A stretch of DNA of 64,000 nt from Malaya genurostris (GCF_030247185.1 NC_080571.1:39215502-39279501); one strand, 5' to 3'; shown: positions 1 through 12,341, numbered from the stretch's first letter. Numbers and translations are program-made. The notes: generated by a model not told the origin, from the sequence alone.

Positions 1-876
1 AAACTTATATCGAGGAGCTTTGCTGAGGAGATCATAGTAGTATCTGCAACGGTTTTAGTGTTACAGCTATTTTTAAAGAGCAACTTAGGGTGTTCCTCAA
101 AAAATCAGATTTTTTGCTCTAGCATTTATATTTTTCTCTTTTCGTATAGGTATCTTTGAACATCTTTTAGAGTTTGTTAAAACCAATTTTTTAATGACTG
201 GCGTGTTCAGGTAGCGTTTTCTGAACCGAAGTTATGAGCAAAACTAGTTCAAAAACAGGTTATTTTTAAACTGCTATATCTAACATTGAGGAAAACGAAA
301 AAAATCCGTTTCTTGTATTTGACAAAAAATATTTCGAGCATGTTTATAAAAAAAGGCGGAGGAGATATTTTTTAAAATTTTTTTAAATTATGTTCATACA
401 TTGGATTTTTTCATTGAAAAATATTCGTATCAGTCATTTATTAGCTATATAAGGTATTTTTGTCTTCTAAAGTGTCAAATTAATTCAAGTGCATATTCGG
501 GAAGAAATCGTTCTGCATTCTTCGGGTAATGCAGAATGGTGTCGCTTTTGTACAATCTCTAACGCTTTATGTTTTGTGCTGTTTTCCCACCTCACCCAAT
601 TCTCAATTCCCTTCCATGTTCCTTTTATCCTTCCCCTTTATAGATTGGTTGGTAGGTGCTAATCGCAAAGGCTGCTGCAAAGCCAATATTCGGGGCGATT
701 CCAGTTTCATAAGTGCCTGAAATAGTGGAACTCACTTCACTGAGAAATATGGCCTAACCGATTTGAGAACTGTTTCAATTTGTAGGTTACACTAGTTCAT
801 GCACTAGCTTTCATGTTTTTCAAAAATCAAACAAAACTGTTTGAAGAATACATTTTTATATGAGAATAAGAGAGAT
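1..876. other. AT-rich non-coding DNA
   Basis: I see no gene, RNA or recognisable transposon protein here. Short open frames (for example 529-720) have no domain, no splice context and no coding-like composition. It is probably intergenic or intronic DNA upstream of the neuroligin exons. Confidence 0.5.
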
Positions 877-925
877 ATGAGAAAGGCATAATTACACAAC
901 TAGGTGGATAAAAACAAGTTTTACT
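877..925 (-). repeat. End fragment of the dispersed CCACCTAGTGGTGT repeat
   Basis: The sequence runs from ATATGAGAAAGGCATAATTA to an ACTAGGTGGAT box. The same ending is seen at 53191-53232 and, in the opposite orientation, at 14817-14850. It marks a truncated copy of the dispersed repeat annotated in full at 52456-53232. Confidence 0.6.
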
Positions 926-2760
926 TAATTTCGTATGATTTTTGTGCTAAATTCAGAATTCTACTTTTTCTAAATTGTTTACTAATAGAAAATTCAAATA
1001 ATTTTCGAGTTCTATACATTCCGAAATAATTCTAAGTTTGTGATATTTAAATTCTAATATTCTATCGATTATAATTGATGCCGTTTAGGATAGCGGAAAA
1101 TTTAAGATATATTTTTTTGTTCTCAATTGCTAGTAAAACAAAAATCAAGCAATATATTTTTTTAAATTTTAGTTGGTTTCTTTGGCCATGGGTTAGTATA
1201 TGGAATTCGTATAAATTTACATTCTATTTCTTTTTGTACAAAGCCATTGAAATAATTTAAAATTTTCGTGTTGTCACAAAATTTATTTTATTAATAGAAA
1301 CAAATTCTACGTCTCTTTGAAACAGATGAAATCAAAACGGATTCCAATATTTGATTTGCAGAAACGTTATACGCAATATATATCAGAAATTTTGAAATTT
1401 CCGATCTTCTATCGATTTTCTGAGATTTTACGGAAAACCTAAAACAAAAAAACCTAATTTTAGTAGTTAACAATTCCGTTTGGGTTGTGCATAAAAATTG
1501 TTTAGATCTTTTGTCCAATACAAAAACATTATTATTTTTAGAGTTTAGGTATATTTACCAAAATTTTTAAGATTTTCAGTGAAATCCAAGTTTCAGTTTT
1601 TTTGTAAATTTTGTTCATAATAAATTTCCAACTAAAATAATAAAAAAATATATGTCATAAAATTTCAAAGTTTTGATTTGTTTTTTTTTTGCAAAATTTT
1701 CCCAATAATAGAAATTCTCTGTATTTGTACCAAATTTCTTGAGATTCTTTGAACGGATATATAATTTTGATCATCAATACATTGTTTCTGGTAATGATTC
1801 CAATATTCTGAATCAAAAAAGTGTACATGTCATCGCTTTAATTTTTGAGTTATATACAAACATGTGAAAAAAATTGAAAAATTCATATATATTTATAAAT
1901 TCATCGATTGTTTAATGTTTTTTTTTGATTGTGCAGGAAAGGTAGTTGAGCAAAAATTGTAGCTGGTATCACTAGCAATCGAATGATGTATAAAAATATA
2001 TAGGTCATCGCTTTGAATTTCGAGATATTTACGATCATAGTAAAAAGTCTCATCTTTTCTTAGGTCATCTATCTACAGTTTTCATTATAACTTTGGGTAG
2101 ACAACCCTATTTTTAGTTTTTTTCAGTGCATTGTATTTGTGGAAGTAGTACCTTTCCAATGGTGAACAAATTTTGAAGATCGGTTGACTAACAACAAAGT
2201 TATGACTCGGTAAAGTTGAAGTATTCAATATTTTCTATGCGACGTTTATGCCAAAGGAAAGAAAATTGGAAAGCAGATAGGGCATATTGGGCGCGTGAAA
2301 AAAACTTGGAACGGGAAAAATCAAATTTTCATTGATTTTCCTTTGCCAATCGTCTGCTACAAAGTTTTGGAATCAATCTACGAACTTCACAAAATTCGAG
2401 GGTGTAAAATTTATTGAGATTCGTTGAAAAACAGCTGAGCTATGACAGCTCAAAGTTACCGTTCCAACTTTTTTTGAGCCTTGGTATTTGGAGTGTTAAA
2501 CAAGGACTTGCAAGGTTTACTCTTTGCGTCTTCGTATAGAAAAACACAAGCAGTTTCCAATGTTCTTATCGTTTTACGTGATCTTACATTGGATAAAATT
2601 TTGAGTTATTAACATTGAAATAAACAAGCCTCAAATTCCGCTTTGTAAAAAAATTTCAAAACGTTCCGAGCAAGGAAAGACTAAGAACTTTTAATTTGAA
2701 AAATCAATCTTACTTTGAACTTTTTGATCAATTGATTTGATTTTGAACAAAAAATTATCT
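926..2760. other. AT-rich non-coding DNA, no gene seen
   Basis: The stretch is strongly AT-rich with many homopolymer runs of A and T. No reading frame with coding character, no RNA gene and no clear terminal repeats were found. Confidence 0.5.
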
Positions 2761-3850
2761 GCCCGGGCCTGGTTCTCAATCGAACCCAAAATCCGAACAC
2801 ACATTCAACCTTTCATGGATCTCACGTAACCTCCATTGTTGAGGGGAAAACCAAACTACAAAACGGATATCCGAAACGTAAAAATCTCTGCTTCCCAAAC
2901 ACATGCTACACACACTTTTTGATGATCATTACGAATTCAAACCTGACGCAACTGGAAATCATCTCCAAATTATGACTCGCTCTCTCTCGCTCGCTTCAAC
3001 ACATTTGCCGGTGCCTCACACTTCCAACACACACACCGGTTTGTTTCGGTTCAACTTTCGAGCCTCGACTAACTAACTAACTAACTAACCATCCCAAGTG
3101 ATGGGTCCCAAACCCGTTTCGGTCGTTCGTTCGTTCGTTGGTTGGTTGGTTGGTTGGTTGGTGTCAAAGTGACGGAAGCATGGATCCACTTTCCGTTCCG
3201 GGTAATCTGCAAGCACCCTTTCCGGGGACCTCACTAACACATTTCCCCGGTCCATGGTCGGCTTGCCTGGGTAACACAAGAAGCAGAAATATGCTGCCCA
3301 GTAATGGGAACCGGGCATAAATCAGCTTAATTGAATATTCCATGTTGATGGCCATTTTTGGTTGCCGGGCTCTGCTACTGCTGATGCTGGTTCCATCACC
3401 GCTTCTTTCGGGATGATGATCCCACTTGATTCCTTTCATTCGTTTCTCGTCGATGCTCCTGCCAACCCCGGGCTAAAATTTATTCGGCTCGTTTGCACTT
3501 TCGATATTGAATTTCCAGTTATTTATTGTTGTTGAGACTCGATTTCGGCAGATCGTCCGCCTACCCCCCACCCCAGGGATACAAGATGCAAAGTTCTCCG
3601 TGCGGTTGTGCGTCGTTTCTGGAGAAGACCGGCCCCGGAAAAGTTCAAAGCATCTTGATATGACTGTTTGCACAATTCCAAACGAACATTCATGATTGAA
3701 GTGCAGCAAACGGTGAGCTTCAGGAGACAGCAGCAGTAGCAGCAGGTACGGGAAAACAGACTCAGAGGACTATCAATGTGCCAATTTTCCGAAATGCAGG
3801 GAACAACTTGTTTCACAATTCTTTTGAACTCAACTTACCCTTCCTTGATG
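2761..3850. other. GC-richer unique block with tetranucleotide runs
   Basis: Base composition shifts abruptly from very AT-rich to balanced. The block contains a CTAA run at about 3066-3088, a TTCG run at about 3122-3138 and a GGTT run at about 3138-3161. Overlapping open frames occur on both strands (3085-3318 minus, 3164-3439 minus, 3138-3320 plus, 3523-3816 minus), but none resembles a known protein and they read through the microsatellites, so I do not call a CDS. Similar blocks at 12.6-13.7, 18.7-20.1 and 53.7-54.3 kb suggest islands of older unique sequence, perhaps UTR or conserved non-coding DNA, in a transposon-rich region. Confidence 0.4.
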
Positions 3851-3959
3851 GGAAGAAGCGGTTCCATCCGAAGGGCAGTTTTCATGAACATAAAGTTTTA
3901 TTAGATGAGATTTGCATGCTGAAAGGAAATTGAAACCCAAATCATCTACAAAAAAACGT

Positions 3960-5742
3960 GTTTAATCCACCTAGCAGTGAGATGATACCTATTTTTATCA
4001 ATCCGCATGTGTTTTTTGCATGAATATTCTTCGGTGTTTAAGTTTTCATGACATTATTTTAATGACCCTCGTTTTAAGCGACAATTTGAGATTTTAATCA
4101 CTCATTACTCTGTAATGTCGAAACTGCAAATCGGATCGAATTTGAATCTAGAAGTGTGATAATCGATTAAACATGCCATGATATGTAAGTTCCACTCTAG
4201 AGTTTACGGTAATTTAAGGTACTTCCAGAGCCGGTATTCAGGAACCAGCATACCGCAAACCGATTCGTATGGCCATATGACGAATAAATTACAACAGTTT
4301 TGAGTCCAACTTTGAAGCTTTTCGGGATTGTCATCTTCTATATCGGTTGGAATTTTAAAAATTCATCATCATGTAATTCGAGAACCGGAAGCCATAATTG
4401 GATAAAATAATTAATTTTTGTATATAAGTTTGTTTTAATTAGAATTTTTGTTTCTGAATTTTGATTAGGCTTTTTTTTGAGAAAACGATTGAGCTTTGAG
4501 AAACGATTTTATACTGGAACCGGAATTCTAAAAGCGGTATGGCCGAAGTCAGATAAATTCACCTGAGTAGCTGTACACTTTACATTTGTTTCAAAACATT
4601 TGAAAATCAGTTAAGACATCTTTGAGAGATCATAGCACGAATTAAATTTTTAGGTGCCTTCTGATCGACAACTGAATACCACTAAAACTGAAAAAAGTTA
4701 ATTTTTTTATCGACTATCCAAATCTGCTAACCCGATAAACCTGATTAAATTATGTGGAATAGACATTTTTATACAATCCCCGAAACCGGAAGTTGGATCT
4801 GACTGAAAAGCAAGATGTTTTATAGAACTTTGAAACTTTTCATTTGAATCTTAGATGATTCTTAGATTTCATTTGCATCTTAGATCGGTTCAGCCATCTT
4901 CAAGAAAAATGAGTTACACAATTTTGATTTCGTTTCACATATCATCCTGTAGTTCCGAAACCAGAGGTCGGAACCAAACATAATGCAGGAACTTTGTTTG
5001 GGAGCATACGACTTTTCGTATGAATCTGAATTTGTAGAAAAGAAATTTTCCGAGAAAATTAATTGAAGTTATTTGTCACACACGCATTTGCTGATCTCGA
5101 CGAACTGATTCGAATGGTATATGGATGTTATGTTGTTCCAGCATTTATTGCTGCAAGTAGTTTAAAACAAAATAATTTAAAAAAATTCTGCCATCATCTG
5201 GTTTATATATGTCATATTCGAACGATTATGTTGCCAAAAACGAGCCGTGCCAAAATCGGTCCGAGGCTAAATGTCATGAAAAAGAATGCTGTACACAATC
5301 CTTTTGGTTCTTAGAAACAATTGTATGTAACAGTATAAAAAATCGTGTTTTCCGTTGCTCCCAAGCATTTCTTTGTCATACAGCGCTCAAAACTCCTACT
5401 GCTGGAATAGGGGGAAAAGTCGCTTACAGAAAAATTTCGATATCTCCGTTAAAAATGGACGGATTTTAACAATCTATGGCTTGTTGGATAGGTATTACCG
5501 TGCGGAATCTAAGTCTGAAAACATATTCTGTTTTCAAGGTCAATTGTGACAGATACTGTCAAAAAACTGAAAATTTTGACATAAAACTTTGTATAACTCA
5601 AAAAGTAAACATCCGATCTCAAAACCATTCAATAGCGTTTTGGGTGACGGGGAGACCTTTCATTTGCGACTAGTTTGATGAAAATCGGTCCAGCCATCTC
5701 TGAGATCTCGACCTCTTAGTTGACAACACACATACGGACACA

Positions 5743-5826
<84 letters not shown>

Positions 5827-5900
5827 TTTGCTCAGTTCGTCGAGCTGAATCGATTGGTATACGTCATTCGGCCCTCCGGGCCTCGGAAAAATTTTCGAAA
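3960..5900. repeat. Dispersed mosquito repeat with modular units and a CA run
   Basis: The region carries the recurring module with 'gaaccgga-agtcggatc-tga', 'gatcggttcagccatc' and 'ggacctttcatttga' phrases. It continues into a GCCCTCCGGGCCTC terminus at about 5870-5885, next to a CA dinucleotide run. The same phrases recur at 14.8-15.4, 30.3-33.3, 36.8-37.7 and 52.5-53.2 kb. Open frames here (5063-5673) are not conserved in frame between copies. It is a non-coding repeat of uncertain class. Confidence 0.65.
5749..5822 (+). repeat. (CA)n microsatellite, about 37 copies
   Basis: A nearly pure CA run sits inside the dispersed repeat, at the position where other copies (36825-36873 and about 52569-52592) carry TG runs on the opposite orientation. 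The run is therefore part of the repeat. Confidence 0.95.
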
Positions 5901-5917
5901 GTTTGAGCGAATTCTAT

Positions 5918-5950
5918 ACCTATTTTTTATATATATATATAAAAATAGGT
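5918..5950. repeat. 33-nt AT hairpin palindrome
   Basis: ACCTATTTTT, a short TA run, and AAAAATAGGT form a near-perfect self-complementary hairpin just past the GCCCTCCGGGCC end of the dispersed repeat. It is probably the terminus of that repeat. Confidence 0.7.
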
Positions 5951-6864
5951 AAAAACTACTCGACTTTATGACATAATCTTCATTTGGACTAACACAATGT
6001 CTGTCGTTATTACTGAAATGAACAAACGGCAACAGTTGTGAGCTTAACCTGTTATTAAATTCGAAAACTATTGTTGTGTACCATTATCCTCTCTTCACTG
6101 GGAGAGTCGTTTGAACTTTTCATTAAAAAAATCAAATTAAGTTCAGTTCATACAGAACAAAGCAACAATTTTCACTCAGACTCAAACAAGACTTCCCAGA
6201 CCTTTCGTTTGTCTCAACTGGGAACTGTCATTGGCAGTTAGGCCCCTTTTGTCGTGGGACTGTAGAATTGTCAGCAAGATGCAGTTTAATTGACAAGTTG
6301 ACGATCTTCTGCGAGAAAAGTGACCATTCGCAGCATTAAACTCCGTCGTTTTTCCTACGTGATGGCACGATGCCAAATCCTACCAAAACAGAACGGAATA
6401 ATTATTTTTCTTGAGGAAAGCGTTGAATTTAAACCATTCCACTAAATGACTCGATTAGTGTAAAGTTTTGGGAAATTTGTATGTAAAAATATTGAATAAT
6501 TTATGAAATATGGTAGCAAAAAGTGAAGCATGATATTTTCGCAAAAATAAACATTGTTGAGTCTCCGGAGTTGATTCTAGACCAAATAATATAATATATT
6601 TTTGTATGTTTTTGAGTTCTCTGTCGAACGCCATTTTTGTTGTTTTTAATGATGTTTGTCATCAAAATTGTTTTTTTAACAATTCTCAACAGTTTTTCAT
6701 TCAAAACTCTACATCTTTCAATCCTATACATATACTTTTTGAATCAATAATCATTTTACAATCATTTATTTATATCCAGGACCAAAATTCCTATTCGGGG
6801 TTCAGGAACTGAGACTGAATTCAAGAACTAAAAACTGAATATGCAACAGACTTAGAATCCAATT
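5951..6864. other. Non-coding DNA, no gene seen
   Basis: AT-rich sequence without a supported gene. From about 6775 it becomes cryptically simple ('gaactgaattc'-like phrases), and that pattern resumes after the MITE at 7486. The MITE therefore landed inside the degenerate simple block. Confidence 0.45.
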
Positions 6865-6872
6865 GCAAAATT

Positions 6873-7485
6873 GGATCAGGGTCATTTCGCCGAAAGCTGT
6901 TTCACCGAAAGCTGTTTCACCGAAAGCTGTTTCACCGAAAGCTGTTTCACCGAATGCCATTTCGCCGAAAGAATCATTTCGCCGAAAGCCATTTCGCCGA
7001 CAGGGTAATTTCGCCGAATTCTTCTTTAGTCTTAATATCGTGAATAGAATTGATAAAAAAAACAATTATTTTAACTCCCGTTTTGTTGATCCACAATCGC
7101 ATTTCAGAAATGATCCAAAGACTTGAATAACTTTTGTAGGTTTACTCATGATTCTCAAAACTGAATTCCCAAAAATTTCGGTATTATCGGTATTTTTCGA
7201 TACCTGAATACATATGAAAAAATATCTAATCCAGCTTCGCCAGCGGCTTTGTGCCGCCGAGCCATCTTGGATTCGGTTATGTGGCTGTGCCACATCAATT
7301 ATTCAGGAAACATAAAAATATATAGATAATTTTGATGAATAACCAGAATTTGCAGTTTCCAAATAAATTATCTTATGTATTCAAAATTACCCTTTCGTCT
7401 AAATGGCGAAATGACCCTTTCGGCGAAACTACTTTCGGCGAAACGACTTTCGGCGAAATGGCTTTCGGCGAAATGACCCCCTCCC
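6873..7485. mobile_element. 613-bp MITE with TTTCGGCGAAATGACC termini and 8-bp target duplication
   Basis: An exact 18-bp inverted terminal segment, GGGTCATTTCGCCGAAAG, lies at 6879-6896 and its reverse complement at 7462-7479. The 8-mer GCAAAATT flanks the element at 6865-6872 and 7486-7493. The termini are built of tandem variants of a 15-bp unit (TTTCACCGAAAGCTG on the left, TTTCGGCGAAACGAC on the right). No transposase is encoded; the frames at 6802-7126 are repeat read-through. An 8-bp duplication is typical of hAT and P superfamily elements, but I cannot assign the family. Confidence 0.85.
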
Positions 7486-7493
7486 GCAAAATT

Positions 7494-8106
7494 CTAGTTT
7501 GGAATCCATAGAGAATTTAACTCATGAATTAACTTCTACTATTATAAGTTTAAGCTTATTTTCATAATCCAGAAGTTCTAGAAATGAATTTTGAACTTGA
7601 TTTCCGAACCAGAATCAAGGAACTGAATTAAGTTAGAAAATCTTGTTTCCAGAATCCAAGTTCCGAGCTTCGATCCAGCAGGCAGGTTCGGAATTCTGAT
7701 ACTGAAGTTAAGAATTAAATTCTGACACGGAATTCAGGAGTTAATTTTTGGCTCAGAAATCAGTTCCCAATTTCTGGTTCGGATCTAACATTTAGTTTCA
7801 GATTCCCGATCTAAAATTCTTATCCAGAATTTTGTTCCACGTTTCTGAAGTTGAAATCCTAAATCAGAATTCTGGATTTAAATTCGGAATATAAATAAGG
7901 AAGTACATTAAATTCCAAATCTAGTCAAGAAGTCAGTTCCACAATAAGGATTCAGTTCCAGAGTAATGGTTTCAATTGCTGAACCTGTAAACTGGGACTA
8001 AACCCTGAAACTGAATTCTGAAACAAAGTCCTAAACCCGAAATTAAAATCAGATTTCAGGTTCTGAGTTCAGAACCGAAATTTAGTTATCGGTAAGTAGT
8101 AGTAAT
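7494..8106. repeat. Cryptically simple block of GAATTC/GAACTGAA-like phrases
   Basis: Words such as 'cagaattc', 'gaactgaatt' and 'aattctgaa' recur every 10-25 bases without exact periodicity. This looks like an old degenerated tandem repeat. It abuts the AAAGT array directly. Confidence 0.7.
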
Positions 8107-10702
8107 GTAAAGTAAAGTAAAGTAAAGTAAAGTAAAGTAAAGTAAAGTAAAGTAAAGTAAAGTAAAGTAAAGTAAAGTAAAGTAAAGTAAAGTAAAGTAA
8201 AGTAAAGTAAAGTAAAGTAAAGTAAAGTAAAGTAAAGTAAAGTAAAGTAAAGTAAAGTAAAGTAAAGTAAAGTAAAGTAAAGTAAAGTAAAGTAAAGTAA
8301 AGTAAAGTAAAGTAAAGTAAAGTAAAGTAAAGTAAAGTAAAGTAAAGTAAAGTAAAGTAAAGTAAAGTAAAGTAAAGTAAAGTAAAGTAAAGTAAAGTAA
8401 AGTAAAGTAAAGTAAAGTAAAGTAAAGTAAAGTAAAGTAAAGTAAAGTAAAGTAAAGTAAAGTAAAGTAAAGTAAAGTAAAGTAAAGTAAAGTAAAGTAA
8501 AGTAAAGTAAAGTAAAGTAAAGTAAAGTAAAGTAAAGTAAAGTAAAGTAAAGTAAAGTAAAGTAAAGTAAAGTAAAGTAAAGTAAAGTAAAGTAAAGTAA
8601 AGTAAAGTAAAGTAAAGTAAAGTAAAGTAAAGTAAAGTAAAGTAAAGTAAAGTAAAGTAAAGTAAAGTAAAGTAAAGTAAAGTAAAGTAAAGTAAAGTAA
8701 AGTAAAGTAAAGTAAAGTAAAGTAAAGTAAAGTAAAGTAAAGTAAAGTAAAGTAAAGTAAAGTAAAGTAAAGTAAAGTAAAGTAAAGTAAAGTAAAGTAA
8801 AGTAAAGTAAAGTAAAGTAAAGTAAAGTAAAGTAAAGTAAAGTAAAGTAAAGTAAAGTAAAGTAAAGTAAAGTAAAGTAAAGTAAAGTAAAGTAAAGTAA
8901 AGTAAAGTAAAGTAAAGTAAAGTAAAGTAAAGTAAAGTAAAGTAAAGTAAAGTAAAGTAAAGTAAAGTAAAGTAAAGTAAAGTAAAGTAAAGTAAAGTAA
9001 AGTAAAGTAAAGTAAAGTAAAGTAAAGTAAAGTAAAGTAAAGTAAAGTAAAGTAAAGTAAAGTAAAGTAAAGTAAAGTAAAGTAAAGTAAAGTAAAGTAA
9101 AGTAAAGTAAAGTAAAGTAAAGTAAAGTAAAGTAAAGTAAAGTAAAGTAAAGTAAAGTAAAGTAAAGTAAAGTAAAGTAAAGTAAAGTAAAGTAAAGTAA
9201 AGTAAAGTAAAGTAAAGTAAAGTAAAGTAAAGTAAAGTAAAGTAAAGTAAAGTAAAGTAAAGTAAAGTAAAGTAAAGTAAAGTAAAGTAAAGTAAAGTAA
9301 AGTAAAGTAAAGTAAAGTAAAGTAAAGTAAAGTAAAGTAAAGTAAAGTAAAGTAAAGTAAAGTAAAGTAAAGTAAAGTAAAGTAAAGTAAAGTAAAGTAA
9401 AGTAAAGTAAAGTAAAGTAAAGTAAAGTAAAGTAAAGTAAAGTAAAGTAAAGTAAAGTAAAGTAAAGTAAAGTAAAGTAAAGTAAAGTAAAGTAAAGTAA
9501 AGTAAAGTAAAGTAAAGTAAAGTAAAGTAAAGTAAAGTAAAGTAAAGTAAAGTAAAGTAAAGTAAAGTAAAGTAAAGTAAAGTAAAGTAAAGTAAAGTAA
9601 AGTAAAGTAAAGTAAAGTAAAGTAAAGTAAAGTAAAGTAAAGTAAAGTAAAGTAAAGTAAAGTAAAGTAAAGTAAAGTAAAGTAAAGTAAAGTAAAGTAA
9701 AGTAAAGTAAAGTAAAGTAAAGTAAAGTAAAGTAAAGTAAAGTAAAGTAAAGTAAAGTAAAGTAAAGTAAAGTAAAGTAAAGTAAAGTAAAGTAAAGTAA
9801 AGTAAAGTAAAGTAAAGTAAAGTAAAGTAAAGTAAAGTAAAGTAAAGTAAAGTAAAGTAAAGTAAAGTAAAGTAAAGTAAAGTAAAGTAAAGTAAAGTAA
9901 AGTAAAGTAAAGTAAAGTAAAGTAAAGTAAAGTAAAGTAAAGTAAAGTAAAGTAAAGTAAAGTAAAGTAAAGTAAAGTAAAGTAAAGTAAAGTAAAGTAA
10001 AGTAAAGTAAAGTAAAGTAAAGTAAAGTAAAGTAAAGTAAAGTAAAGTAAAGTAAAGTAAAGTAAAGTAAAGTAAAGTAAAGTAAAGTAAAGTAAAGTAA
10101 AGTAAAGTAAAGTAAAGTAAAGTAAAGTAAAGTAAAGTAAAGTAAAGTAAAGTAAAGTAAAGTAAAGTAAAGTAAAGTAAAGTGAAGTAAAGTAAAGTAA
10201 AGTAAAGTAAAGTAAAGTAAAGTAAAGTAAAGTAAAGTGAAGTAAAGTAAAGTAAAGTAAAGTAAAGTAAAGTAAAGTAAAGTAAAGTAAAGTAAAGTAA
10301 AGTAAAGTAAAGTAAAGTAAAGTAAAGTAAAGTAAAGTAAAGTAAAGTAAAGTAAAGTAAAGTAAAGTAAAGTAAAGTAAAGTAAAGTAAAGTAAAGTAA
10401 AGTAAAGTAAAATAAAGTAAAGTAAAGTAAAGTAAAGTAAAGTAAAGTAAAGTAAAGTAAAGTAAAGTAAAGTAAAGTAAAGTAAAGTAAAGTAAAGTAA
10501 AGTAAAGTAAAGTAAAGTAAAGTAAAGTAAAGTAAAGTAAAGTAAAGTAAAGTAAAGTAAAGTAAAGTAAAGTAAAGTAAAGTAAAGTAAAGTAAAGTAA
10601 AGTAAAGTAAAGTAAAGTAAAGTAAAGTAAAGTAAAGTAAAGTAAAGTAAAGTAAAGTAAAGTAAAGTAAAGTAAAGTAAAGTAAAGTAAAGTAAAGTAA
10701 AA
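8107..10702. repeat. 2.6-kb AAAGT pentanucleotide satellite array
   Basis: About 519 head-to-tail copies of AGTAA/AAAGT. The array is uninterrupted from 8107 to about 10180. Three single-base variants (AGTGA near 10183 and 10238, AATAA near 10411) sit near the right end. Because 5 is not a multiple of 3, all three minus frames stay open as a repeating LLYFT pentapeptide, giving the 875-904 residue artefact frames at 8069-10783. No TTAGG telomere motif is present and the array is internal to the chromosome. Confidence 0.98.
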
Positions 10703-11035
10703 TACCCATGTAAATCGTAGATTACCCACGACAATTAGTAGGTTACATGTCAATATTACTACGGTGTACCTCGCAAAACACACTGTACAAGAAAGCGTCT
10801 ACATCCAAGGACACCGGAGCTACTACTACTATTTCGATTTTAATCGAAAATATTGTAAAACTATCTTCAAATGAGTCGTCAAGTACATTTCGAAGGGGGC
10901 TTTTTCAGTGCATAATAAATAAGCAAAATAAACTACGAGGCATAATAGAAAAGTAAAAGCCATTGCGTACAAACAAACAATTATTATTTCATACTAATAG
11001 TTTTTCCTAGCCAATTCAGTTTCCAAAAAATCTAC

Positions 11036-11325
11036 TTTACTTTTTCACATAATAGCCGTTCTTTGCTAAGCATTTTTCGTATCAAAGCACCACTTTCCTC
11101 AACCCATCTTCATAGAAACTTTACGCTTGCGATTTGAGTAAAGTGGACAATTGTGTAGATAGTAGGACGTCTAAGGTGCGAAAATTCAACTGATTAAAAC
11201 ATCGCATTCTTAGGTCCACCAGAGATTCTCTTATCTCACCGATTTGCAGACTGGGTCCATCACTTCGCTCTTCGTCGTGAACATTTGTTCGTTCATTGTT
11301 GAAATCACGAAACTGGCGTCCTTCA
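11036..11325 (-). pseudogene. Collapsed mariner transposase (N- and C-terminal ends joined)
   Basis: Reading the minus strand from about 11322 gives GRQFRDFNNERTNVHDEERS followed by DGPSLQIGEIRE, the linker after the paired HTH domain of mariner transposases. A little downstream (about 11116-11036) comes SFYEDGLRKVVL, a stop, then YEKCLAKNGYYVKK and a stop. This is the usual C-terminal end of the same family (RYEKCL..NG.YVEK). The catalytic DD34D core is missing between them, so this is an internally deleted, non-functional copy. Recognition rests on motif memory, not a search. Confidence 0.8.
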
Positions 11326-11821
11326 ATCTTTGCGTTACTTAATATTTGTCAATATTAGCGTTTAGCCTTTAGTTTATCCTCGAAGAATTTCGGAATATGG
11401 AATAAGCTATGCGAATATCATAGCTGATGCGAACAACGATTATCGTGAACATAGTTTACTGTACGCACAGATAGGCAAATGACTGAGCTGAACATCTGAA
11501 ACAGTTACACGAAAAGTGCACGTTCATAAATGAACAAGTTTGAATATGTTAAAACAATGGAAACCAATTCCAAAAGTGTGTACCATGTCCATCAAACGTT
11601 ACATACTCCGATTCAAATGAAACTTTGCAAAAGTCTTCGTTATGACAAACAATTATTTTATCTCGGATGGATAGGCCAATCGGACACCAGACCGACTTTT
11701 GAAATTAGCGAATTATTGTTTGCTACCACCTCACCTTCCATTGTTTTAAACAGTTTTATTTTGAACTCAAACATCAAATCGATGTTTCAAGTTAACTTGA
11801 TTGGAGTGAAGGAAAAAACGA

Positions 11822-12010
<189 letters not shown>

Positions 12011-12341
12011 AGATTTTTGTTGAATAACGTCGAAATATTTCAAAAATGGCTACTTCTATGACAATGGTTACCGTAAGTAAACTTTAGCCAGTAACAGTTT
12101 CCGAGTTATAACGATTTGAATAAATTTTCATGTAAATTGTAAACTCGTTTGGTTTAAAAAATTAGTCTGGAGTCAAATTGATCACTGCATCCGTGCAAAA
12201 CTAATGATTTAATACCATCCAAAATCGACTTACTTTTGACACATTTTCTGCTGTTATCAATTACTGGAATATTCCTGGACGAAGTTGCGACCTGTGAACC
12301 AGCTTTATATTGTTAAAAACGTAAAAACAATGTCGTTCAGT

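Noticed and set aside
3085..3816. Overlapping 77-97 codon frames in the GC-richer block
   Set aside because: Both strands are open at once, there is no domain, and frames run through tetranucleotide repeats.
8107..10702. Telomeric or CRISPR-type repeat
   Set aside because: Neither TTAGG units nor spacers are present. It is a simple pentamer between other non-telomeric sequences in a eukaryote.
8069..10783. Three minus-strand frames of 875-904 codons made of LLYFT
   Set aside because: They are the AAAGT array read in all three frames; a 5-bp unit without stops stays open in every minus frame.
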